This document shows, one piece after another, positions 46,055 to 56,707 of a stretch of DNA of 64,000 nucleotides. Position numbers and translations under genes: made by a program. Numbering within the stretch: the first letter of the stretch is position 1; each line of letters starts with the position of its first letter. The DNA is from Saezia sanguinis (GTDB lineage: Bacteria > Pseudomonadota > Gammaproteobacteria > Burkholderiales > Burkholderiaceae_C). The notes beneath the pieces were generated by a model, which did not search any database, was not told the DNA's origin, and saw nothing but the letters and a program-made list of their open reading frames with translations. The DNA is taken from contig NZ_PQSP01000001.1 of assembly GCF_003991585.1 (NCBI RefSeq), positions 806,001 through 870,000 of the forward strand, in the 5' to 3' direction.

Positions 46055-49000
46055 TTAACGCCGCCGCAGCACCGTTTTTAGCGCCTCTCCGGTATGAGAA
46101 TCTTTGGTTGCCATGACCTGCTCCGGCGTACCGGTTGCAACCACAAGGCCGCCACCGGAACCGCCTTCCGGCCCCATGTCAATCACCCAGTCGGCCTCGG
46201 CCACCACATCCAGGTCATGCTCGATCACCAGCACCGTATGCCCCGCATCTGTCAGCCGGTGCAGCACATGAATCAGTTTTTCAATATCGGCCATGTGCAG
46301 CCCTACGGTCGGCTCATCCAGCACATAAACCGTATGCGGCGTGCGGTTGCCACGCCGCGTCACATCATCGCGGACTTTGCTCAGCTCGGTTACCAGTTTA
46401 ATGCGCTGCGCCTCACCGCCAGAAAGTGTGGGTGACGGCTGCCCCAGCGTCAGGTAACCCAGCCCAACATCCTTGAGCAACTGCAACGGATGGCTGATGG
46501 CAGGCATGGAGGCAAAAAACGCCACCGCTTCATCCACCTCCATCTGCAACACTTCACCAATGTTTTTGCCCCGCCAGGTTACCGCCAGTGTTTCGGGGTT
46601 GAAACGCACGCCATGGCAAATCTCACAGGGAACTTTCACATCAGGCAGAAAGTTCATTTCAATCGTGCGCATGCCCTGCCCGTCGCACCCCGGGCAACGT
46701 CCTTCGCCGGTATTGAAAGAAAAGCGCCCCGGGCCATAGCCGCGTGCCTTCGCTTCCAGCGTATCAGCGAACAACTTACGCACGGTATCCCAAAAACCGA
46801 TATAGGTTGCCGGACACGAACGCGGCGTTTTACCAATCGGTGTCTGATCCACTTCAAGCACCCGGTCCACCCGTTCATAGTGGTCAATCCCCTGACAATG
46901 CTGCCAATGCGGCTTGCCTTTGCTGTTCACTGCCATGTGCAGATTGCTCAGCAGAACATCACGCGCCAGCGTCGATTTGCCTGACCCTGACACCCCGGTA
47001 ATGGCCACCAGCCGTTTCAGCGGCACGGCAATATCCACATGGCCCAGGTTATGCATCATCGCATCACGCAGATAGACCGATTCGCTCTCCAACGTCTGCG
47101 CATTTACTTGGCGGCGCTCATGCATCGGGTGTTTCAGCGGATGCGCCAGATAACGCCCGGTTACAGAATCCGGCTGCGCTGCCAGATCCGCCATGCTTCC
47201 CTGTGCAATAACGCGACCGCCACGCGTACCCGCACCAGGCCCGATATCAATGATATGGTCAGCCGCGCGAATCGTTTCCTCATCGTGCTCCACCACCATC
47301 AGCGTATTGCCCTTGTCGCTCAGCGAATGCAATGCTTTCAGCAGAATCCGGTTATCGCGCGGGTGCAGGCCAATGGTCGGCTCATCCAGCACATAGCATA
47401 CGCCCTGCAGGTTGCTGCCCAACTGCGCTGCCAGCCGGATACGCTGCGCCTCACCACCTGACAGCGTAGGCGCACCACGATCCAGCGTCAAATAACCCAG
47501 GCCAACCTCTTCCAGAAAATCCAGCCGGCTTTCAATTTCGGGCAACAGGTCACGGGCAATCTCTGCATCGCGTCCATGCAACTGCAACGCCTGCACCCAG
47601 TTCCGCATATCGGTTACCGAAAGCTGCGCCAGCTCGGTAATGGTAACCCCGGCAAACAATACATTACGGGCCTGCACATTCAGTCTGGTGCCATGGCAGC
47701 TCGGGCACACTTCATCGCCAACACCATCCACTTCAGGCTCGGCAAAACTGCGTTCACGGCCCCTGTTATCATCCTGCGCAACGATGGAATCGTCATACGC
47801 TTTACGCTGGTCCTTGTTCAAACGCAAACCCGTTCCCACACAATCGGGGCACCAGCCATGCTTGCTGTTGTAGGAAAATAAACGCGGATCAAGCTCAGGA
47901 TAACTGGTGCCGCATACCGGGCAGGCCCGTTTGGTTGAAAACACATGCACATGCCCAATACGGGCGGTAGATGAGCCATCGCGCATGGCCTGCTGCAAAC
48001 CGGTCAGGTCATCAAGCACATGCGCAATGCCTTTTCCATGCTCCAGTGTCTTGCGCAAGGCATCACGCAGGTATGTTTCATTCTGTGGCTTCACATGCAC
48101 ATCGGCAACCGGCAACTCCAGTGTATGTTCCTTATAGCGATCCAGCCGTGGAAATTTAGCCGTCGGCAAAAACTCGCCATCCACACGCAGGTGCGTATAC
48201 CCCTGGTTCTTTGCCCAGTCTGCCAGATCCGTATAAACACCCTTGCGGTTCATCACCAAGGGCGACAGCAAACCAATGTGCTGCCCGCGGTAACGCGTTA
48301 ACAGTTGCGCGGCAATTTTTTCAGCCGTTTGCGGCTCCACCGCCGTATCATCATGAATGCAGTGCTGCACACCCAGCTTCACATACAGCAGGCGCAGATA
48401 GTGCCATACTTCCGTGGCGGTACCCACCGTGCTTTTCTGCCCGCCACGCGATAAACGCTGCTCAATAGCCACTGTCGGCGGAATCCCATACACCGCATCC
48501 ACCTCGGCACGGCCTGCCGGTTGCACAATGGAGCGTGCATAGGCATTGAGCGACTCCAGATAGCGCCGCTGCCCTTCGCCAAACACAATGTCAAATGCCA
48601 GCGTCGACTTGCCGGAACCAGAAACGCCAGTAATCACATTGAATACGCCGCGCGGAATATCCACCGAGAGCGACTTCAGATTATGCTCACGCGCATTCAC
48701 CACTTCAATTTCATTATGCGCAGCGGCGTGTGCCTGTTTTTGGTCTTCCAATGTCAGCAGATACTTCGCAACCTGGCCTTCAGCCACATGCATATCGCCG
48801 GAACCTAAAGCCTGTTCATACGTTTTGAGCGCCTGCCCGGTATAAGAATCGCGGCAGGCTTTTACCGCCTCCGGTGTGCCTGTGCATACCACCTGCCCGC
48901 CTGCATCTCCACCCTCAGGTCCCAAATCAATCAGCCAGTCTGAGGCGCGAATCACATCCAGGTTATGCTCAATCAGAATGATGCTGTGTCCAGCATCCAG

Positions 49001-51808
49001 CAGTTTACGGAAAGCCCGCATCAGCTTGGCAATATCGTCAAAATGCAGCCCGGTGGTTGGCTCGTCAAACAAAAACAGCGTCCCTTTTTTAGCCAGCTTT
49101 TGTGCCGTGGCACTGCGCGAGCTGAGCTTGCCCGATGTTGCCTGCGCCAAAAAACCGGCCAGTTTCAAACGCTGTGCCTCACCACCCGACAGTGTTGGTA
49201 CCGGCTGTCCCAGCTTAACGTATTCCAGCCCGACATCGACAATCGGCTGTAACACGCGGCCGACTTCTGCATCCTGCGCAAACACCTGCGAAGCCTCACT
49301 CACCGTCAGGTCCAGCACATCAGCCACCGTGTAATCACGGCCACCCCGCATCAGGGTCACTTCCAGCACCTCCGGCCGGTAACGCTTGCCGTCACAGTCT
49401 GGGCAGCGCAAATACACATCGCTCAGAAACTGCATTTCCACATGCTCAAAACCTGAGCCGCCGCAGGTGGGGCAGCGGCCATCGCCGCTGTTAAAGCTGA
49501 ACTTGGACGCCGTATAACCGCGCTCACGCGCCAGAGGCGTCTGGGCAAACAAGGAACGAATGGCATCCCATGCCCCGACATAACTGGCCGGATTGCTGCG
49601 TGCCGTCTTGCCGATAGGAGACTGGTCCACAAAAACCGCATCGGCCAGCCAGTCTGCGCCCAGCAACTGGTCATGCACACCTGGGGTTTCCGTCGCTTTC
49701 CCCAGGCCGCGGCACAGCGCCGGATACAGCACATCCTGAATCAATGTGGATTTGCCGGAACCCGAAACGCCGGTCACCGTAGCCAGACAATGCAGTGGAA
49801 ACTCCACATCAATGTCTTTCAGGTTATGCTCGCGCGCACCCTGCAAAATCAGGCGGGGCGTTCCTTCTGTCACCAGGCGTCTGACACCCACCCCAATATG
49901 CTTTCGCCCCCCCAGATAAACACCGGTCAGCGTATCGGCCTTGCGTAACGCTTTGGGGGTACCATCAAATACAATCTGACCACCGTTTTCTCCCGGCCCC
50001 GGGCCCATATCCAGCACCCGATCAGCCGCCAGCATCACGGCCGGGTCATGTTCCACCACCACCAGCGTATTGCCTGCATTGCGCAAACGGTGCATGGCTT
50101 CAATGATGCGGTTCATATCACGCGGGTGCAGGCCAATGCTGGGCTCGTCCAGCACAAACAGCGTATTAACCAGTGAAGTGCCCAGCGCGGTCGTCAGGTT
50201 GATACGCTGCACCTCGCCGCCCGAGAGTGTCCGGCTTTGCCGGTCCAGCGTCAGATAACCAATGCCCACATCGCACAGATATTGCAACCGTGTACGGATT
50301 TCATCGTACAGCAGTTGCAACGGGTCTTTCTCTGTATCCGTTGCCTGCTGCTTTTTTAAAACGGGAAACGCCAGATTGATAAAGCGGTACAGCCGCTCTA
50401 TCGGCAGCAGCATCAGGTCATGCAAAGATAACCCCGGCAATGCCTCAAGCTGCTTATAGTTCCATTGCACACCTGCGGGCATAAACCGTTTTTCCGGTGC
50501 CAGCACGGCATCTGCCTGCTCTTTGCTGCCCACACGCCACAACAGCGCTTCCGTTTTCAGGCGCGCGCCCAGACACACCGGACAGGTGGTATAACTGCGG
50601 TACTTGGAAAGCAGCACACGGATGTGCATTTTGTATGACTTACTTTCCAGATATTCAAAAAACCGGCGGATGCCATACCACTGCTTGTTCCAGTTGCCCT
50701 CCTTGAAGTCGGGCGTGCCGTCAATCACCCACTTTTTCTGGGCATCTGTCAACTGGCTCCAGGAAGTATCACGCGGTATGCCTGCAACCGCCGCATAGCG
50801 CAACAAATCATCCTGTATTTCAGACCACGCTGGCGTCTGAACCGGCTTGACCGCGCCGCCGCGCAAGGTCAGTTTTTCATCGGGAATCACCAGCCCCCAA
50901 TCCACACCAATAACCCGCCCGAACCCACGGCACGATTCGCACGCGCCATAAGCCGAGTTGAATGAAAACAGGGATGATGTCGGCTCCGAATATGTCAGAT
51001 CGCTCTCAGGGCAATGCAGCCCGCTGGAGAAACGCCAGATATCCGGCTCTTTTTCACCAGAATCATCCTCAGCATTTTCAGGCAAGGCATACACATTCAA
51101 ACGGCCGCCGCGTTTCAGGCAGGTTTCAATGGCTTCAGCCACCCGTGCCGGCTCCACATTGTCTATGCGGAAACGGTCCGCCACCACATCCAACAGCTTG
51201 CGCGGACCGGTCAGTGTTGCAACCTCACGCTCAGCCTGAACGCGCGTAAACCCGCTCACTGACAGCCACTGCTCCACCTCCGCCTCGCTCACATTGGACG
51301 GCAGCTCCACCGGAAAAGTCAGTACCACACGCGGGTTTCCGGCCTGCTGCGCCCTGCGTTCCAGCTCGTGCTGAATCGACTGCACATTGTCATGTTTGAC
51401 AGGTTGTGCCGTAACACGGTCAAACAAATGCGCCGCACGTGCAAACAGCAGCTTGAAATGGTCGTTCAGCTCCGTCATGGTGCCCACTGTAGAGCGCGAT
51501 GTCCGTACCGGATTGGTCTGGTCAATGGCAATGGCAGGTGGCACACCCTCTACCGCATCCACCGCAGGCCTGTCCATACGGTCCAGAAACTGGCGCGCAT
51601 AGGCACTGAATGTTTCCACATAGCGACGTTGCCCTTCCGCATACAGCGTATCAAACACCAGGCTGGACTTTCCCGAACCGCTTGGCCCGGTGACCACCGT
51701 CAGCTCCCCCGTATGAATATCAAGATCAACCCGCTTGAGGTTATTCTGGCGTGCGCCGCGGATATGAATATCTTTTTGACTGTTGTCTTTTTTGGCTGAT
51801 GTGCTCAT
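46055..51808 (-). CDS. uvrA: UvrA-family excinuclease ATPase, tandem-duplicated long form
   Basis: A 1,917-residue protein that is two UvrA polypeptides in one chain (a normal UvrA is about 940). Four Walker A motifs G(P/V)SGSGKS(S/T) are near residues 40, 681, 1062 and 1608, and four LSGGE signatures near 528, 871, 1448 and 1793, each followed by a DEP(S/T)xGLH Walker B. Zinc-finger CxxC pairs include CPTCGGSG...CPDCDG near 779-811 and CPGCDGQG...CEICHG near 1690-1725. Within UvrABC, UvrA dimers find DNA damage and load UvrB. The long form exists in several betaproteobacteria; whether it replaces or supplements a standard UvrA cannot be told from this window. An insert SSRSATAQK follows the second signature. 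Confidence 0.93.
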   Translation of the reverse strand: MSTSAKKDNSQKDIHIRGARQNNLKRVDLDIHTGELTVVTGPSGSGKSSLVFDTLYAEGQRRYVETFSAYARQFLDRMDRPAVDAVEGVPPAIAIDQTNPVRTSRSTVGTMTELNDHFKLLFARAAHLFDRVTAQPVKHDNVQSIQHELERRAQQAGNPRVVLTFPVELPSNVSEAEVEQWLSVSGFTRVQAEREVATLTGPRKLLDVVADRFRIDNVEPARVAEAIETCLKRGGRLNVYALPENAEDDSGEKEPDIWRFSSGLHCPESDLTYSEPTSSLFSFNSAYGACESCRGFGRVIGVDWGLVIPDEKLTLRGGAVKPVQTPAWSEIQDDLLRYAAVAGIPRDTSWSQLTDAQKKWVIDGTPDFKEGNWNKQWYGIRRFFEYLESKSYKMHIRVLLSKYRSYTTCPVCLGARLKTEALLWRVGSKEQADAVLAPEKRFMPAGVQWNYKQLEALPGLSLHDLMLLPIERLYRFINLAFPVLKKQQATDTEKDPLQLLYDEIRTRLQYLCDVGIGYLTLDRQSRTLSGGEVQRINLTTALGTSLVNTLFVLDEPSIGLHPRDMNRIIEAMHRLRNAGNTLVVVEHDPAVMLAADRVLDMGPGPGENGGQIVFDGTPKALRKADTLTGVYLGGRKHIGVGVRRLVTEGTPRLILQGAREHNLKDIDVEFPLHCLATVTGVSGSGKSTLIQDVLYPALCRGLGKATETPGVHDQLLGADWLADAVFVDQSPIGKTARSNPASYVGAWDAIRSLFAQTPLARERGYTASKFSFNSGDGRCPTCGGSGFEHVEMQFLSDVYLRCPDCDGKRYRPEVLEVTLMRGGRDYTVADVLDLTVSEASQVFAQDAEVGRVLQPIVDVGLEYVKLGQPVPTLSGGEAQRLKLAGFLAQATSGKLSSRSATAQKLAKKGTLFLFDEPTTGLHFDDIAKLMRAFRKLLDAGHSIILIEHNLDVIRASDWLIDLGPEGGDAGGQVVCTGTPEAVKACRDSYTGQALKTYEQALGSGDMHVAEGQVAKYLLTLEDQKQAHAAAHNEIEVVNAREHNLKSLSVDIPRGVFNVITGVSGSGKSTLAFDIVFGEGQRRYLESLNAYARSIVQPAGRAEVDAVYGIPPTVAIEQRLSRGGQKSTVGTATEVWHYLRLLYVKLGVQHCIHDDTAVEPQTAEKIAAQLLTRYRGQHIGLLSPLVMNRKGVYTDLADWAKNQGYTHLRVDGEFLPTAKFPRLDRYKEHTLELPVADVHVKPQNETYLRDALRKTLEHGKGIAHVLDDLTGLQQAMRDGSSTARIGHVHVFSTKRACPVCGTSYPELDPRLFSYNSKHGWCPDCVGTGLRLNKDQRKAYDDSIVAQDDNRGRERSFAEPEVDGVGDEVCPSCHGTRLNVQARNVLFAGVTITELAQLSVTDMRNWVQALQLHGRDAEIARDLLPEIESRLDFLEEVGLGYLTLDRGAPTLSGGEAQRIRLAAQLGSNLQGVCYVLDEPTIGLHPRDNRILLKALHSLSDKGNTLMVVEHDEETIRAADHIIDIGPGAGTRGGRVIAQGSMADLAAQPDSVTGRYLAHPLKHPMHERRQVNAQTLESESVYLRDAMMHNLGHVDIAVPLKRLVAITGVSGSGKSTLARDVLLSNLHMAVNSKGKPHWQHCQGIDHYERVDRVLEVDQTPIGKTPRSCPATYIGFWDTVRKLFADTLEAKARGYGPGRFSFNTGEGRCPGCDGQGMRTIEMNFLPDVKVPCEICHGVRFNPETLAVTWRGKNIGEVLQMEVDEAVAFFASMPAISHPLQLLKDVGLGYLTLGQPSPTLSGGEAQRIKLVTELSKVRDDVTRRGNRTPHTVYVLDEPTVGLHMADIEKLIHVLHRLTDAGHTVLVIEHDLDVVAEADWVIDMGPEGGSGGGLVVATGTPEQVMATKDSHTGEALKTVLRRR

Positions 51809-52029
51809 ACAAGGCTTTAGAAATACATATACTGGTCAGGCTGAATATTGTAGGACTATCTGGATAAATTTACAGCACTTGTCTGCAACGACCACAATGC
51901 GCTCATGAAGTGCCCAATCATGCGAAAGTCACAAATCCTGACAGGTAAAAATACAAAATCAACTGTGTTAGTATTTATGTTTGGTCCAACCATTGCGCAC
52001 ATACGTCCATACACACACCTACCGGCCAT

Positions 52030-52608
52030 ATGACCCTGCTACTGAATATTCTCGCCTTTTTACTGAATGTCGTTTTTGACCTGTTTGCCATCCTGTGCCT
52101 GCTGCGCCTGTATATGCAGTTGGTCAAAGCATCCTTCATGAACCCTGTCGGGCAGGGCATTATCAGGCTGACCAACTGGCTAGTACTCCCACTGCAACGC
52201 ATTCTGCCCCGTATACAGCGTTTTGATCTCTCTTCCTTTCTGGCAGCCTATTTATGCAGCCTGCTGCATTTCCTGATTCTCTGGACTGCCATTTACCTCT
52301 CACAGGATACAGCCGCTGTTGCCATTTCCAGCCCATTGCACGGTATTTTCCTGCTTTTGTTCTTTGCACTGCTCAACGTCATCAAGCTCATGCTGTACCT
52401 GCTCAGCCTGATTGTTTTGCTCAACGCCATCCTGTCCTGGCTGCAGCCAAATCACCCCTTTTACGGGCTGACACAACAATTGAGCGCCCCTTTGGTCAAT
52501 CCGGTGCGCAAGGTCGTCCCTTCCATTGGAGGACTGGATTTAAGCCCGTTCATTGTGCTGATCATTCTGCAAGTGCTCCTGATCATTGTGAACCATTTGA
52601 TGAGATGA
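52030..52608 (+). CDS. YggT family integral membrane protein
   Basis: A 192-residue inner-membrane protein built from two YGGT repeats. Each repeat has a hydrophobic hairpin ending in a conserved loop: VKASFMNPVGQGIIRLTNWLV (shortened in reading) and LSAPLVNPVRKVVPSIGGLDLSP. About four helices are visible. Homologues are linked to cell division, osmotic stress and cofactor (PLP/ProC) neighbourhoods, but no activity is proven. The gene is monocistronic, transcribed away from uvrA, and ends in a bidirectional terminator. Confidence 0.9.
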   Translation: MTLLLNILAFLLNVVFDLFAILCLLRLYMQLVKASFMNPVGQGIIRLTNWLVLPLQRILPRIQRFDLSSFLAAYLCSLLHFLILWTAIYLSQDTAAVAISSPLHGIFLLLFFALLNVIKLMLYLLSLIVLLNAILSWLQPNHPFYGLTQQLSAPLVNPVRKVVPSIGGLDLSPFIVLIILQVLLIIVNHLMR

Positions 52609-52627
52609 TCTATTTCCCATCTCCATA

Positions 52628-52653
52628 AAAAAGGACCCTGAAGGGTCCTTTTT
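52628..52653. terminator. Bidirectional terminator between yggT and accD
   Basis: AAAAAGGACCC, loop TGAA, GGGTCCTTTTT; 11-bp stem with A/T tracts on both sides. Confidence 0.9.
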
Positions 52654-52685
52654 AACAATGACTTAAACTCTGAATCCAGATCAGA

Positions 52686-53558
52686 TCACGCCGCCGCTTC
52701 CGCCGGTATTTTCTGCAGCATCGTCAACAGGCTGGCAATCGTATCGCGTAACTGGCGACGATCACAAATCATATCAATCGCGCCCTTGTCCAGCAGAAAC
52801 TCTGCACGCTGAAACCCTTCCGGCAGTTTTTCACGCACCGTGTTTTCAATCACACGCGGTCCGGCAAAACCAATCAATGCGCCCGGCTCGGCAATCACCA
52901 CATCACCCACAAATGCAAAGCTGGCCGAAACACCGCCCATGGTCGGGTCGGTCAGCACACTGATATAAGGCAGCCCGAGCTTACCCAGTTGCGTCAGCGC
53001 TGCATTGGTCTTAGCCATCTGCATCAGGCTTAACAGGCCCTCCTGCATACGTGCGCCACCTGTTGCAGAAAAACTGATGAACGGTACTTTTTGCTCAACG
53101 GCTGCGTGCACGCCTTCTACAAAGCGCTCACCCACCACCGAACCCATAGAACCGCCCATGAAGTCAAACTCAAAGCATGCAACCACCGCAGGCAGGCTTT
53201 TAATGCTGCCACGCATCACCACCAGTGCATCCGTTTCACCTGTGCTTTCAGTCGCTGCTTTCAGGCGGTCCGGGTACTTCTTGGTATCTTTGAACTTCAG
53301 GGCATCCATCGGCAAAATGCTCTGCCCGATCTCAACCCGCCCATCGGCATCCAGCATGGCATCCAGCCGTGCCCTGGAACCCATGCGCTGGTGATGCCCG
53401 CACTGCGGGCATACATTCAGGTTTTTCTCCAGATCACTGCGATACAGTACCGTTTCGCATTTAGGGCATTTGAACCAGAGTCCTTCCGGAATGGATCGCC
53501 TGTCCTCTGGAGAGGTTTGCAGAATTTTGGGAGGCAATATTTTATCTAACCAGCTCAT
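52686..53558 (-). CDS. accD: Acetyl-CoA carboxylase carboxyltransferase subunit beta
   Basis: With AccA it transfers CO2 from carboxybiotin to acetyl-CoA, making malonyl-CoA for fatty acid synthesis. The 290-residue protein starts at an ATG with AGAGG 7 bp upstream; a TTG just before it is not needed. The Cys4 zinc ribbon is Cys31-x2-Cys34 and Cys50-x2-Cys53. The carboxyltransferase core has [25 protein letters not shown] and the [12 protein letters not shown] loop. It is the last gene of the trpFBA-accD run. The usual folC neighbour downstream is replaced by the converging yggT. Confidence 0.97.
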   Translation of the reverse strand: MSWLDKILPPKILQTSPEDRRSIPEGLWFKCPKCETVLYRSDLEKNLNVCPQCGHHQRMGSRARLDAMLDADGRVEIGQSILPMDALKFKDTKKYPDRLKAATESTGETDALVVMRGSIKSLPAVVACFEFDFMGGSMGSVVGERFVEGVHAAVEQKVPFISFSATGGARMQEGLLSLMQMAKTNAALTQLGKLGLPYISVLTDPTMGGVSASFAFVGDVVIAEPGALIGFAGPRVIENTVREKLPEGFQRAEFLLDKGAIDMICDRRQLRDTIASLLTMLQKIPAEAAA

Positions 53559-53603
53559 CAATCAACCTCTTTCAGTGTGACTACTACGGTATGTATGTAC
53601 CTG

Positions 53604-54416
53604 TTATTTTGAATCCAGAGCCTGGCGCAGTTCCGCTATAAAAGCCTGGGCAACTGGCAGCACCTGATCTCGCGGCTGTTTTTCAATCAGCTCAATCAGG
53701 CGTGAACCTACCACCGCACCATCAGAAACTGCTGCAACGGCTTTTGCACTGGCTGCGTCACGGATGCCAAACCCCACGCAGACCGGTGCATGCACATGTT
53801 CTCTGATACGGGGCATGAACGCCGAAACCGAATCCGTATTCAGACTGGCGGCCCCGGTCACCCCTTTCAGAGAGACATAATACACGTAACCCGATGCCAG
53901 TTTGCCCACCTGCGCAATACGCTCCTCTGTCGAGGTGGGGGCAAGCAGAAAAATCTGGTCCAGACCGTGCAATTTTAACTGTTTGGCAAATTGGTGCGAT
54001 TCCTCAGGCGGATAGTCAACGATCAGCACGCCATCCACACCGACAGCAGCAGCATCCTGCGCAAAACGGTTCTCGCCATGACGGTGGTCATAAAATTCCA
54101 CCGGGTTGGCATACCCCATCAGCACCACCGGGGTCTGCTGGTCTTTTTGGCGGAAAATACGGACAATTTCCAGCACATTCGCCAGGTTCATGCCTTTGGC
54201 CAAAGCACGCTCACTGGCACGCTGAATCACCCTGCCATCGGCCATCGGGTCGGAAAAAGGCACCCCGACCTCAATCACATCGGCACCCGCGCTGACCAGC
54301 GCGTGCATCAGATCCGGTGTGATATCGGCATAAGGATCGCCTGCCGTGATATAAGGAATCAGCGCTTTACGCCCATTGGCCTGCAATTGCTTAAAAGCAT
54401 TAGCTATACGACTCAT
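53604..54416 (-). CDS. trpA: Tryptophan synthase alpha chain
   Basis: Cleaves indole-3-glycerol phosphate to indole and glyceraldehyde-3-phosphate and channels indole to TrpB. The 270-residue TIM barrel has catalytic Glu49 ([11 protein letters not shown]) and Asp60 (MADGRVIQ), and the phosphate-binding [10 protein letters not shown] and [10 protein letters not shown] segments. AAAGGA is upstream of the ATG, and trpB ends 13 bp earlier. No methyltransferase gene separates trpB and trpA, unlike in some relatives. Confidence 0.97.
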   Translation of the reverse strand: MSRIANAFKQLQANGRKALIPYITAGDPYADITPDLMHALVSAGADVIEVGVPFSDPMADGRVIQRASERALAKGMNLANVLEIVRIFRQKDQQTPVVLMGYANPVEFYDHRHGENRFAQDAAAVGVDGVLIVDYPPEESHQFAKQLKLHGLDQIFLLAPTSTEERIAQVGKLASGYVYYVSLKGVTGAASLNTDSVSAFMPRIREHVHAPVCVGFGIRDAASAKAVAAVSDGAVVGSRLIELIEKQPRDQVLPVAQAFIAELRQALDSK

Positions 54417-54429
54417 GATGTGTATCCTT

Positions 54430-55632
54430 TCAGGCCAGTTGCATACCCGCGCGCTCGGCCACGGTATGGATGTCTTTATCGCCTCGTCCTGAAAGGTTCA
54501 CCAGCAGAATCTGGTCGGAACGCATGGCAGGTGCTATTTTCATCGCCTGTGCCACCGCGTGACTGGATTCCAGCGCCGGAATGATGCCTTCTGTGCGGCA
54601 CAGATAATGGAACGCATGCAGCGCCTCTTCATCGGTAATGCTGACATAGTTAGCACGACCGCTGTCTTTCAGCCATGCATGTTCCGGCCCGACACCTGGA
54701 TAATCCAGCCCGGCACTCACCGAGTGCGCCTCAATGATCTGCCCGTTTTCATCCTGCAGCAGGTAAGTCCGGTTGCCATGCAGCACACCCGGAACACCCA
54801 GCGTCAAAGAAGCCGCATGACGGCCGGTTTCGAGTCCGTCTCCGGCGGCCTCCACCCCCAACAGACGCACATTTTCGTACGGAATATAGGGATAAAAAAT
54901 GCCCATTGCATTGCTGCCACCGCCAACCGCGGCAATCACCACATCCGGCTGCCGGCCAGCATATTCGGGCATCTGTTGCAGGCACTCATCTCCGATCACA
55001 CGCTGAAAATCCCGCACCAGCATGGGATAAGGGTGTGGTCCGGCAACCGTACCGATGATGTAAAACGTATCCTCTACATTCGACATCCAGTCGCGCATCG
55101 CCTCGTTCAGCGCATCTTTCAGGGTTTTGCTGCCGGATTCCACAGGAACCACTTCCGCCCCCAGTAGTTTCATGCGGTACACATTGGCAGCCTGGCGCTT
55201 GATATCCTCCGAGCCCATGTAGACAATACACTGCTGTTCAAATCGCGCGGCAATCGTGGCTGTTGCCACCCCATGCTGCCCGGCGCCGGTTTCAGCAATG
55301 ATTCGCGGTTTGCCCATACGGCGAGCCAGCAGCGCCTGGCCAATGACATTGTTAACCTTGTGCGCGCCTGTGTGGTTGAGATCTTCGCGTTTTAAATAGA
55401 TCTGCGCACCACCAAGCTCGCGGCTCATGCGCTTAGCGTGGTATACCGGCGTAGGTCGGCCTACATAATGAAGCAGTTCATCATGGTATTCCGCCAGAAA
55501 ATCCGGATCATTTTTATAACGAGTATAGGCAGCAGTCAACTCATCAAGCGCGTGGCGCAAAGTTTCAGCCGCAAAAACGCCCCCATAGGGGCCAAAATGC
55601 CCGTTAGCATCGGGCAGTTCATAAGCTTTCAT
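54430..55632 (-). CDS. trpB: Tryptophan synthase beta chain
   Basis: PLP enzyme that condenses indole with serine. The 400-residue sequence has PLP-binding Lys92 in HTGAHKVNN, the [10 protein letters not shown] loop, the phosphate cradle [13 protein letters not shown] and the C-terminal [11 protein letters not shown]. It starts 9 bp after trpF and precedes trpA, giving the order trpF-trpB-trpA. Confidence 0.98.
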   Translation of the reverse strand: MKAYELPDANGHFGPYGGVFAAETLRHALDELTAAYTRYKNDPDFLAEYHDELLHYVGRPTPVYHAKRMSRELGGAQIYLKREDLNHTGAHKVNNVIGQALLARRMGKPRIIAETGAGQHGVATATIAARFEQQCIVYMGSEDIKRQAANVYRMKLLGAEVVPVESGSKTLKDALNEAMRDWMSNVEDTFYIIGTVAGPHPYPMLVRDFQRVIGDECLQQMPEYAGRQPDVVIAAVGGGSNAMGIFYPYIPYENVRLLGVEAAGDGLETGRHAASLTLGVPGVLHGNRTYLLQDENGQIIEAHSVSAGLDYPGVGPEHAWLKDSGRANYVSITDEEALHAFHYLCRTEGIIPALESSHAVAQAMKIAPAMRSDQILLVNLSGRGDKDIHTVAERAGMQLA

Positions 55633-55641
55633 GGAAATTAT

Positions 55642-56301
55642 TCAATTCTCGAAAAGACAGGCATCCGCTACACGGACCGACTGTACAAAATGCTGAATGG
55701 CTTTGGCATCCTTAATACCTGGAGATACCTCCACCCCGGTACATACATCAACAGCCCACGGCTGTACCTGCAGAATAGCCTGCTTCACATTTGCAGCATT
55801 TAATCCACCAGACAAAACGGCCTGAACGCCTATATCTTGAGGTATAAGTGACCAATCGAACACCTTCCCAGAACCGCCATATGTTTTACTGTCAGAATCA
55901 AGCACCAGTGCCTGAGCCGAAGCATAATCTTGCGACAATTTTACCAAATCTGTATCAGAATGTACACGAATGCCCTTCAGGAAGGGGCGCCCCCAGCTTT
56001 CACACCAATAAGGCTCCTCATCGCCATGAAACTGAAATGTCGCGTTGGGAATATTCTCCTGCACCAGCAATATTTCATGCACCTTGGCGTTCACGAACAG
56101 AACCACAGGGGTAACAAACGGCGGCAGCCGTTTTGACAGCTCCAAGGCACGCTCCACACTGATGACCCGCGGGCTTTCACGGTACAGAATGAATCCCACC
56201 GCATCAGCACCAGCCGCCACGGCTGCATCCACATCTTCTTCGCGAGTCAATCCACAAACCTTAATGCGCGTACGACGCAATCTTTTTTCTATGATGTCCA
56301 T
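55642..56301 (-). CDS. trpF: Phosphoribosylanthranilate isomerase
   Basis: Amadori isomerisation of phosphoribosylanthranilate in tryptophan synthesis; a 219-residue TIM barrel. Catalytic Cys is in RIKVCGLTREED near residue 16 and catalytic Asp in ALVLDSDSKTYGGSG near 135. The phosphate site is LSGGLNAANV and VDVCTGVEVSPGIKD. It is the first trp gene here; the 400-bp region upstream should contain the promoter. Confidence 0.97.
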   Translation of the reverse strand: MDIIEKRLRRTRIKVCGLTREEDVDAAVAAGADAVGFILYRESPRVISVERALELSKRLPPFVTPVVLFVNAKVHEILLVQENIPNATFQFHGDEEPYWCESWGRPFLKGIRVHSDTDLVKLSQDYASAQALVLDSDSKTYGGSGKVFDWSLIPQDIGVQAVLSGGLNAANVKQAILQVQPWAVDVCTGVEVSPGIKDAKAIQHFVQSVRVADACLFEN

Positions 56302-56707
56302 CAGCTAAGACCGCCTTTCAGTCATTTTCGATATTTTGATATTGTCTGATAATTGAATCTGATAGCCCACACCAGCAAAAGCCAGTTTACCCGTATACGG
56401 TCGGGCTGCAAACCTTTCCAGAGCAGAAAACTCTTAATGCCTAATCAACCGCTATTCAAACTTCCCGTCTGACCCTGCATGATATTCCCTCTCAAACAGA
56501 AACTTTTCTGATCGAACCACGCCGACAAGGCTATTTTAATCAAGCCACGGATATCTATCGCTCATGTACGTTTTGTCTATGTTACAACAAAATGAAATAA
56601 CACAGCAGATCAATTTACAGTGATATCAACACTGCAACTCAGGTTATGCCTGCTGTATCAACAAAAACAGCTTTTTGGACGGCGCTGTGCATCAGCCCAT
56701 CCTCAAT
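56302..56707. other. 406-bp intergenic region between truA and trpF
   Basis: Lies downstream of truA and upstream of trpF on the same strand. No gene, no recognisable terminator and no trp-leader-type Trp codon run was seen. It probably contains the trpF promoter. I found nothing else in it. Confidence 0.4.

Noticed and set aside
51809..52029. LexA (SOS) box upstream of the long uvrA
   Set aside because: The sequence near the start contains CAGTATATGTATT but no CTGT-N8-ACAG, so SOS control is not claimed.
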